From assembly GCF_000741135.1 (NCBI RefSeq), contig NZ_JGYU01000007.1, positions 123,216-187,215 on the forward strand: DNA of 64,000 nucleotides, written 5' to 3'. This DNA is from Bifidobacterium choerinum. GTDB taxonomy: Bacteria; Actinomycetota; Actinomycetes; Actinomycetales; Bifidobacteriaceae. The notes under the pieces were generated by a model that saw nothing but the letters and a program-made list of their open reading frames with translations, had not been told where the DNA came from and made no database searches. A program made the translations under genes and the position numbers. The number at the start of each line of letters is the position of its first letter. The first letter of the stretch is position 1. Positions 58,101 through 64,000 of the stretch are shown piece by piece.

Positions 58101-60059
58101 CTGCCCGAGCATTTCGACCGCGAACGCGACTCGAAGCCGGAGACGCGCGTCTACACGCCGGTCGGCGACGGCGACGGGATGGCGCTCGACGCCGACGCGC
58201 GCGGCCTCATCGCGCTCGCGCGCGCACGGCTCGCGGCGTCGGCCGACGGCGTCGTGCCCAAGGACGACGTGGACGACGCCGTCACGGCGCTCGCGCTGCT
58301 CGCCGTCAACGGCTATGCCGACGCAGGCCCCGGCAACTGGCCGTTCCTCGACCTGTGGGGCGAGTACCGGCCGGCGCCGAAGGCGAAGGACGGCGCTGGC
58401 GATGCCGCGGCCGCGCAGGGCGATGAGTCCGCGCGCGGCGACGGCTCCGGCAGCAGCCTGCTGCGCGCGATAATCCCGAGCATCTCGAACGTGCCGTTCA
58501 TCCCGGGCGGGCAGGGGGCGAGGGAGCGGACGGACGACCGCGCCGCGACCGCCGGCGGCGCCGTGCAGCCGTCGCCGCAGCCCGCACGATCCGCACAGCC
58601 GTCGCAGTCGCCCCAGCTCGCGCAGCCGTCGCATGCGCGGACGGCCGCCGACGGCGCGCCGATCGTCACATTGTCGCCGTCCGTCGTCGACGCGCTGTGG
58701 GGATGCCCGGTGTGCGCGCGCATGGAACGCGAGTTCTTCGGGCCGACCGTGCAGCCGTTCACGCTCGACTACGGCTCGATCGTGCACGCCGTGCTCGAGC
58801 ATGCGACGCGGATGGGCTGGGACATGCCCGACTATCAGGATCACCTCGATCTGGGCGACGCGCAGCTCGAGGCGCGTTTCCGCGACACCGACTCGCCCGA
58901 CTACGCGACGTGGGACGAGGTCGCGCGCCGTCGTGCCGAACGCCTCGCCGGGCAGATGATCGCCTACTACGAGACGCTGCGCATCGACCCGCAGACGCTG
59001 CGCGACGCCGACGAACGCTACGACGCGTCGCTGCGCGACGAGCGCACGCGGCAGACCTTGCTCAACGCCGCCGACTACCTCGTGCGCTCGAACCTGCCGA
59101 TCTACGAGCAGGGGCCGGACTCAACCGAGGAGGTACCGGTGAGCACCGCCGACCGCAAAGACAACAAGAAGACGAAGACCGAGCACCGCCCGCGCCATTA
59201 CACGCACCGGAGCCTGCCGACCGTCGGCAGGCTCGTCGGGGCCGAGGCGGAGATCTCCTTCGACGCGTCCTTCACGCTCGCCGACATCACGGCCGCGTTC
59301 AACGACGCGACGAAGCTGCAGCTCGACGCCGACCAGGTCGCCGCGATCATGGGCGCGCTCATCGGCGGCTGGCCATGCGAGTGGGACCACCGGATGCACA
59401 TCCGCCTGACCGGCCGCATCGACCGCCGCGAGACGCGCCGCGACGAGGGCGGCGCATTGCGCTGGAGGCTCATCGACTACAAGACCGGCCACGCGCACGG
59501 GCGCGCCGAGAACTTCAGCGACCTGCAGCTCGTGTGCTACCAGCTGGCGATGCGCTTCCCGCACGTCGAGGACGGCGATGCCGGCACGCGGCAGGAACGG
59601 CTGCCGATTTCGCGCGCCGCATTGTTCGACGTCGCCGAGGTGACCTATCCGTCGTCGAAGAAGTCGAAGGCGGAGATGCACTACCAGGAGCCGCTGTTCG
59701 ACGGCGACGCGCTCAACGGAGCCTCGGTGCACCGGCGCGCCGACCCGAACAGCACCTATACGATCGCAAGGCTCGGCGGCCTGTTCCCGCTGATCAAGGA
59801 CTTCGGCGACCTCAAGGCGCCCGACGGCGTCGACGGGGAGGTCTGGGCGATGCTCGCAAAGAGCGCGCGCGGCGAATCGAAGCTGCTCGTCTGGTCGCTG
59901 ACGATGATCGCGCGCGTGTTCTATGCGGCCGCCGCGTCGTTGGCGTCGACGATCGACGCGCATCCGACGCCGGAGCACCTCAGGTACTGCCACGACAAGC
60001 CGATCTGCCCGGCGTGCGCCGAGAAGATGCAGACCGTGTACGAGACGAAGGGAATGTGA
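55173..60059 (+). CDS. AdnA-like UvrD-family helicase-nuclease subunit
   Basis: A 1628-aa protein. N-terminal motor: VLVVGPPRSGKTTFAIDAAK (Walker A), TLNALAFRLV, and IVVVDDVQDLTLAGF, where UvrD-type motif II would read DExQD, so the motor may be weak. A C-terminal RecB-type nuclease contains RLIDYKTGHAHGRAENFSDL. Cys in WGCPVCARM, with C-x5-C-x2-C near the end (YCHDKPICPACAEK), suggest an Fe-S cluster. It is much longer than the ~1050-aa mycobacterial AdnA because of Ala/Asp-rich (about 57000-57230) and Pro/Gln-rich (58500-58640) insertions. Paired with the next gene it should process double-strand breaks. ATG 55173 has GGAGGAG correctly spaced; GTG 55119 is an alternative. Confidence 0.75.
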   Translation: MQERHDDDGRESAQEEYRRDVGAAERETVRETVRQALESEPVRTLLDAADAAGAAVQDTAPTVLVVGPPRSGKTTFAIDAAKEAMTAFGAQDAVLAVSNRRLADDYAPELIRHVGVSTSTRPATTLNALAFRLVAARRARDGEPAPRLLNGAEQDALLRRVLAMHLDHVRAGDMCATCRLLRDYFQNERWASFVAAGGTAIGDDDPSAAATTESLLEEGVSAAFVAQLRDMLARMDEVGAGAGSEDALLAAVEGCGMRGERLRIQWRLAYALRAGYIAAMRAAYPDEYRLDASYLQVAGTDAVRTLDAADLPRIVVVDDVQDLTLAGFGFLEALHRRGVRLLLVGNPDESVQSFRGSYPEYLLRQIDERLHPTHVTLGAAVADDQLHVLQARVSLSIETTEDGLAPMTQRPGKMPKLDGAYPIAPLDPAKVASDDSVRTALYRTPDEESDDVVWHIKTEHLLHGASWNDMAVIMHDNGAIRAYGERLRRDGVPVRFSSVTRPLAEEPFVEGLFSLIELAQLRNDGVARRTLPLKALASFVRSRVRAIVASPLLDVAPKRHDGAGAAGDDDATHPMDMHAIDAAMRALQSIADVQDRAELIRKVHDDEAADSARAALDALVDAAAAVDAAARTGDVEAHDEARSFDAIADDARAAAEDGDEDAADAVAGITEDASDDSDAAASSLGELRGMWTALHDEAVAAHAVGNVHVLDDEDGDDVGFGVDALYLLLADDGAPKVVETVASICGAGSGERRHVGRNAPARRFARLWRYVGLIAERLRTLTKQDAAQPRFALEAAWTVCGVAAHWQRLALFNTPVGRAANDRLDVAMRLFDYVERNGGAMPIATFINQVRQLQIEADSLAKTAPLDEAVTLTTPAGAVGRHWRHVWLPGVQEGVWPNLAARNTMFGGEDLVDIRLYGELDMMREARSGRHDIALQEVLGTEQKSFLVALTRADEQVHVSAMLNDDAVPSEFLYGYLPEHFDRERDSKPETRVYTPVGDGDGMALDADARGLIALARARLAASADGVVPKDDVDDAVTALALLAVNGYADAGPGNWPFLDLWGEYRPAPKAKDGAGDAAAAQGDESARGDGSGSSLLRAIIPSISNVPFIPGGQGARERTDDRAATAGGAVQPSPQPARSAQPSQSPQLAQPSHARTAADGAPIVTLSPSVVDALWGCPVCARMEREFFGPTVQPFTLDYGSIVHAVLEHATRMGWDMPDYQDHLDLGDAQLEARFRDTDSPDYATWDEVARRRAERLAGQMIAYYETLRIDPQTLRDADERYDASLRDERTRQTLLNAADYLVRSNLPIYEQGPDSTEEVPVSTADRKDNKKTKTEHRPRHYTHRSLPTVGRLVGAEAEISFDASFTLADITAAFNDATKLQLDADQVAAIMGALIGGWPCEWDHRMHIRLTGRIDRRETRRDEGGALRWRLIDYKTGHAHGRAENFSDLQLVCYQLAMRFPHVEDGDAGTRQERLPISRAALFDVAEVTYPSSKKSKAEMHYQEPLFDGDALNGASVHRRADPNSTYTIARLGGLFPLIKDFGDLKAPDGVDGEVWAMLAKSARGESKLLVWSLTMIARVFYAAAASLASTIDAHPTPEHLRYCHDKPICPACAEKMQTVYETKGM

Positions 60060-60061
60060 CG

Positions 60062-63000
60062 ATGGACACGCAGCACACGTCAACGTACGAACCGCAACAG
60101 CAGCCGCCGAGGAGGACGAAGCCGAAGAAGACGCCGAGCCCCCAGCAGCAGAAGATTATCGACGCGCCGAAGGACGACGACTTGCTCGTCGTCGCCGGCG
60201 CCGGCAGCGGCAAGACCTTCACGATGACCGAACGCATCATCAGATTCATCGACGACGGCGTGCCGCCCGAGCACATCCTCGGCCTGACCTTCACGAGGAA
60301 GGCCGCCTCCGAACTGCTCACGCGCGTCTCGGCGGCCGTGGCCGAACAGACGAAGCAGGCGAATAGGCCTGAACAGCCGGAACGGTCGAAGAAGTCGATG
60401 TTCATGAAACCGGACGTGTACACCTACGACGCGTTCTTCCAGTCGATCGTGCGCCAGTACGGGCTGCTTGTCGGCTTCGACCAGCAGACGCAGCCGCTGA
60501 GCGAGGCCGGCGCGCGCCAGCTCATCGCGACGACGGTCGGCGAGCACATGGACGTCGTCAGGGACAGCGGCGTCGAGTTCACGCGCTTCACGGCGATCGT
60601 CGACGACGTCTTCGCGCTCTCGTCGAACATCGCGAGCTCGATGATCGGCGGCGACTGCGACAGCGTCGACGACGCGATTGCGCGCATCCGCGCATGGGAC
60701 CGCAGGTTCCTCGAGCTCATCGACAGGATGGGAATCGACTTCGACGCCGTGCCCGACGAGGAGCCGACGGTGCCCGACGTGAGCGCGAAGGCGAAGCGGC
60801 TGAGCAAATACCAGTACGACCGCCGCGTCAAGGCGAACGGCGAACCGTACGCGCAGGCGGCGCGCACGAACGAGAGGATCGACTACTGGCGCGACCACAT
60901 CCAGCAGTTCCATATCAGGCAGATGCGTGACGCGACCGTCAAACGCGAGCTGCTGCTCACGCTCGTGCAGCTCGTCGCGGACGCGAAGCGGCGCAACCAC
61001 ATGGCCGAGTTCAGTGATTTCACGGTGGCCGCCTACCAGCTTGTCACGCGCTTCCCGTCGATCGGCGAACGCTACCGCGCCCGCTACACGCATGTGCTGC
61101 TCGACGAATACCAGGACACGTCCACGACGCAGGCGATGCTGCTCGCGAAGCTGTTCTGCGCCCCCGACGGCAGATCGGCCGTCAACGCCGTCGGCGACCC
61201 GTTCCAGTCGATCTACGCGTGGCGCGGCGCGAGCCCGGGTGCCTTCCGCCTGTTCCAGCGCTCCTTCGGCCTGCCCGACGACTACGAGCCGCGCGCATTG
61301 TCCGAGACGCGGCGCAACTCCGTCGTCGTGCTCGCCGCCGCGAACCATCTGACGGCCGCGCTGCGCGAACGCAGGCGCGACGGCAGCAGCGTGCAGGTGC
61401 ACGAGGTGGACGTGCATACGCTGTCGAACGTGAGGGACGGCAGCGCCGAGGTGCACGAGGGCACGGTCGGCGTTCTCGGCTACGCGACGCGCGGCCAGGA
61501 GATCGACGGCGTCGTGCGTTTCGCGAAGCACGCGATCGCCAAACACGAACACGAGGACGCCGAACGCGTCGCGCGCGGCGAGGAGCCGCGGGGCACGAAG
61601 CCGCACGTCGCCGTGCTATTCCGCGGCAAGACGCAGATCCCGTATTTCCAGGCCGCGCTCGAGGAGGCGGGGCTGACGACCTTCGCCGTCGGTACGTCGT
61701 CGCTGCTCGAACAGCCGGAGGTGCTCGACGTGCTCGCGCTGATGCACGTCGTCGCCGACCGCTCCGACGCGGCGTCGCTGATGCGGCTGCTCGCGACGCC
61801 GCGCTTCGGCCTGGGCGCCGCCGACCTGCGCGCGCTCGCGCGTCTGGCCGACGAACGCAACGTCGACTACCGCTACCGCGCGCTCGTCGAGGCGGGCGTC
61901 GTCGGCAGGGACAACGCGGACGCGGCGACGCGCCGGCGCGTCGTGCGCGAGCATGCGCGCGAGGTGCCGAACGCCGTCTTCGCCGCCGACCTGCTGATGG
62001 ACGACGACGCCGACGAGACGATCGAACAAGCGCATATCTCGAAGGCCGGCAAACGCGCGCTGCACCACGCCGGCGCCGTGCTGCGCCGCGTGCGCCAGGT
62101 CGCCTACGGCCCGATCGAGGAGGTCATGCGCGCCGCCGTCGAGGCGCTCGACCTCGACATCGACATGCTCGTCGCCGCCGCCGAACGCCGACGCCGCGCG
62201 GGAGAGAGCGGCGACGCGGCGAACGCGACGGCGACGCGCGCATCGATCGACGCGCTGCTGCGCACCGTGCGCACCTACGTGCAGGAGATCGCGACGATGC
62301 AGACGCCGACGCTGCGCGGCTACCTGTCGTGGATCGACGCGCAGCGCAACGTCGACGAAGGCGCCGCGCCGATGCCGGACACACCCGTCGACGTCATCCT
62401 GATGACGGTGCACCAATCGAAGGGCCTCGAATGGGACGCCGTCGCCGTCGTCGGTCTGCAGGCCACCGCGTTCCCGTCCAACCAGGGCGAACGACTCAAG
62501 GTCGACTACGTCAGCCATCCGGGCGTCACGTCGCCGGACGACGGGGACGGCCCGTCCGGCGAGTGGACGGCTCCCGACTACCTGGCGAAGGCGCACACGT
62601 GGATCACCGACCCGGCCGCCGTGCCGGTGCCGGTGCGCTCCGACGCCGCGATCCTGCCGGCCTTCCCCGGTAACGCGCGCAAGGCCGCCGAATCGAACGA
62701 CTACGACCCGATCGCCGCGCTCGGCGCCGATGACGAGGTCGGGCTGCTCGACGACGACGTGTTCGGCAGCCTGCGCGAATACACGATCGTCAACGACGAC
62801 GGCTTCCCGCGCAACGCCGACGCGCTGTGGGGCGAGGCCGAACTATGGACGATGCCGCAGACCGAGGAGTTCGGCCGACGGCTGTACGCCGACGAACGCC
62901 GCCTGATGTACGTGGCTCTGACGCGCGCCCGCGACGAGGCGCTGCTCACCTACAGCGAGGACGCGTCGACGGCGCGCACGCCGGACGACGTCGTCTCGCC

Positions 63001-64000
63001 GCGCACGGCCGCCGCCGCGCATGCTGTCGCCTGCGCCGCCGGCTACGCCGCATGGGACGACCCGTCGGCGCGCGACGTCGTCGTGCCCTACAAGTCGTCG
63101 ATGTTCTGGAGGGAGGTCCACGAGTCGCTGCTCTTCGACGCCTCCAGACGCGATGTCCACGAGCACGTCGTCCCCGCCGACCACGTCGTCGCCGCCGTCC
63201 GCGCGGCGCGCGAAGGCGAGACGGGGGCCGAGGCCGCCGCGCTCGACGCGCAGTGGACGCACGCGATGCACCGCCCTGCGCTCATCGCCCGCTACAACAC
63301 GGCGCGCGCCGCCGAGGAGCAGGTGGCGCGGGCGAAGCGCGCGCTCGAGCGGGCGCAGGAGGAGGGCCGTCCCAAGGAGGAGCTCGGCGCGCTCAAGGAA
63401 CGCCTGCACGAGCTTGAGCAGGACATGTACGACCATGCGTTCACGCTCGCGGCCGACGAGGTCGGCGACGACGCGCCGGCGACGTGGACGCTCGACGAGA
63501 TCGGCGAGGCGCGCCCCGCCGGCTACTTCGCCGGCGAGCACGCGCGCGATTTCGCCGACGCCGTCGTCGGCGACGCGTGGAACACGCCGATCGAGGAGCG
63601 GGAGGAGACGACGTCGCGGCCGTGGCCGTTCGCGCTGAGCGACGGACTGGCCGAACGGCTGCGCACCGGCGCCGCGGACATCGGCACGACGATGGACGGC
63701 TGGGCGCGCGCTGGCGCCGCCGAACCCGAACCCGGCGACGTGCGCGCCGGATCGCTCGTCGCGCGCGCATTGGCGTTGATCAGCGACCCGAGCTTCGGCG
63801 CGCTGCCGGACATGCCGGACGACCGGCTGCTGGCATTGCTCAAGGACAAGGCGCGCCGCGCGCTGCGCATGCAGCGCATGAACGCGACGGCGCTGCAGCG
63901 CGGCGCCGACCTGAACCGCGCCGGCGAGGCGGACGGTGCGGAACTCGGCGACGACGCGCGCCGCCGCCGCGACGAGCGCGACTTCGACCTCGTCGCCGGC
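60062..64000 (+). CDS. AdnB-like UvrD-family DNA helicase (3' end beyond window)
   Basis: The first ~1313 residues of a large UvrD/Rep helicase, beginning 2 nt after the preceding stop. After a basic Gln/Pro-rich start come SPQQQKII (Q motif), VVAGAGSGKTFTMTERIIRF (Walker A), LGLTFTRKAASELLTRV, HVLLDEYQDTSTTQAMLLAK (intact DExQD), NAVGDPFQSIYAWRGASPGA, VILMTVHQSKGLEWDAVAVV and RRLMYVALTRARDEALLTYS. All motor motifs look functional, unlike those of its partner. A coiled-coil-like segment lies near the right end (RAKRALERAQEEGRPKEELG). A C-terminal nuclease domain would lie past the edge and cannot be checked. Expected role: 3'-5' translocation in double-strand-break resection. Confidence 0.88.
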   Translation, partial: MDTQHTSTYEPQQQPPRRTKPKKTPSPQQQKIIDAPKDDDLLVVAGAGSGKTFTMTERIIRFIDDGVPPEHILGLTFTRKAASELLTRVSAAVAEQTKQANRPEQPERSKKSMFMKPDVYTYDAFFQSIVRQYGLLVGFDQQTQPLSEAGARQLIATTVGEHMDVVRDSGVEFTRFTAIVDDVFALSSNIASSMIGGDCDSVDDAIARIRAWDRRFLELIDRMGIDFDAVPDEEPTVPDVSAKAKRLSKYQYDRRVKANGEPYAQAARTNERIDYWRDHIQQFHIRQMRDATVKRELLLTLVQLVADAKRRNHMAEFSDFTVAAYQLVTRFPSIGERYRARYTHVLLDEYQDTSTTQAMLLAKLFCAPDGRSAVNAVGDPFQSIYAWRGASPGAFRLFQRSFGLPDDYEPRALSETRRNSVVVLAAANHLTAALRERRRDGSSVQVHEVDVHTLSNVRDGSAEVHEGTVGVLGYATRGQEIDGVVRFAKHAIAKHEHEDAERVARGEEPRGTKPHVAVLFRGKTQIPYFQAALEEAGLTTFAVGTSSLLEQPEVLDVLALMHVVADRSDAASLMRLLATPRFGLGAADLRALARLADERNVDYRYRALVEAGVVGRDNADAATRRRVVREHAREVPNAVFAADLLMDDDADETIEQAHISKAGKRALHHAGAVLRRVRQVAYGPIEEVMRAAVEALDLDIDMLVAAAERRRRAGESGDAANATATRASIDALLRTVRTYVQEIATMQTPTLRGYLSWIDAQRNVDEGAAPMPDTPVDVILMTVHQSKGLEWDAVAVVGLQATAFPSNQGERLKVDYVSHPGVTSPDDGDGPSGEWTAPDYLAKAHTWITDPAAVPVPVRSDAAILPAFPGNARKAAESNDYDPIAALGADDEVGLLDDDVFGSLREYTIVNDDGFPRNADALWGEAELWTMPQTEEFGRRLYADERRLMYVALTRARDEALLTYSEDASTARTPDDVVSPRTAAAAHAVACAAGYAAWDDPSARDVVVPYKSSMFWREVHESLLFDASRRDVHEHVVPADHVVAAVRAAREGETGAEAAALDAQWTHAMHRPALIARYNTARAAEEQVARAKRALERAQEEGRPKEELGALKERLHELEQDMYDHAFTLAADEVGDDAPATWTLDEIGEARPAGYFAGEHARDFADAVVGDAWNTPIEEREETTSRPWPFALSDGLAERLRTGAADIGTTMDGWARAGAAEPEPGDVRAGSLVARALALISDPSFGALPDMPDDRLLALLKDKARRALRMQRMNATALQRGADLNRAGEADGAELGDDARRRRDERDFDLVAG

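Overview
The window looks like chromosomal DNA from a high-GC member of the Bifidobacteriaceae, most likely Bifidobacterium. Supporting signs are the GC-rich coding bias, actinobacterial protein types (GlxR-like Crp regulator, AdnA/AdnB-type helicase-nucleases, TM2 and variant leucine-rich-repeat proteins), a mutY-rpoB-rpoC order, and a gene set matching the bifidobacterial 'PFNA' kinase/fibronectin/AAA-ATPase cluster. I could not run searches, so species is not assigned.

Layout. 1-4.4 kb: alpha/beta hydrolase, NudC-type NADH pyrophosphatase, an orphan glycine-cleavage H protein (gcvH) and an App1-type phosphatase. 4.4-7.1 kb: an accessory-looking island with one DUF559/Vsr-like nuclease gene, two direct copies of a ~132-bp palindromic element on either side of it, and degenerate repeats with a ~60-bp period. 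7.1-16.7 kb: oligopeptidase B, leuB, a 43-aa Cys-rich small ORF, four tandem hairpin repeats, a TM2 protein, a lipoate ligase-like protein with its accessory domain at the N-terminus, a GlxR/Crp-like regulator and a class A penicillin-binding protein. 16.9-24.1 kb: OYE-type oxidoreductase, pyrD (minus), a polyprenol-phosphate mannose synthase, and a DeoR regulator-galT-galK Leloir operon. 24.4-30 kb: class C-type sortase with a His/Asp/Met repeat, an ACT protein plus UPF0210 protein, trmL (minus), a frameshifted mutY and a membrane-anchored hypothetical. 30.2-37.9 kb: rpoB-rpoC.

38-54.8 kb is a signalling/cell-envelope cluster: an FHA protein, then on the minus strand (in transcription order) a Ser/Thr kinase, a 1995-aa Ig-like/FN3 surface protein, a MoxR AAA ATPase, a DUF58 protein, a transglutaminase-fold membrane protein, a PP2C phosphatase and a variant-LRR protein. 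Kinase, phosphatase and FHA reader together imply reversible Thr phosphorylation, with MoxR and the FHA protein sharing a repeated short TVLA/TVLS motif. 55.1-64 kb holds two adjacent large helicase-nucleases of the AdnA/AdnB type; the second runs off the window.

Most noteworthy: the transglutaminase domain has lost all three catalytic residues; mutY is split by a one-base excess in a G6 tract; the nuclease island is flanked by covarying palindromes; and many genes appear leaderless, with a TANNNT-like -10 box 6-8 nt before the start codon, which fixes several starts.
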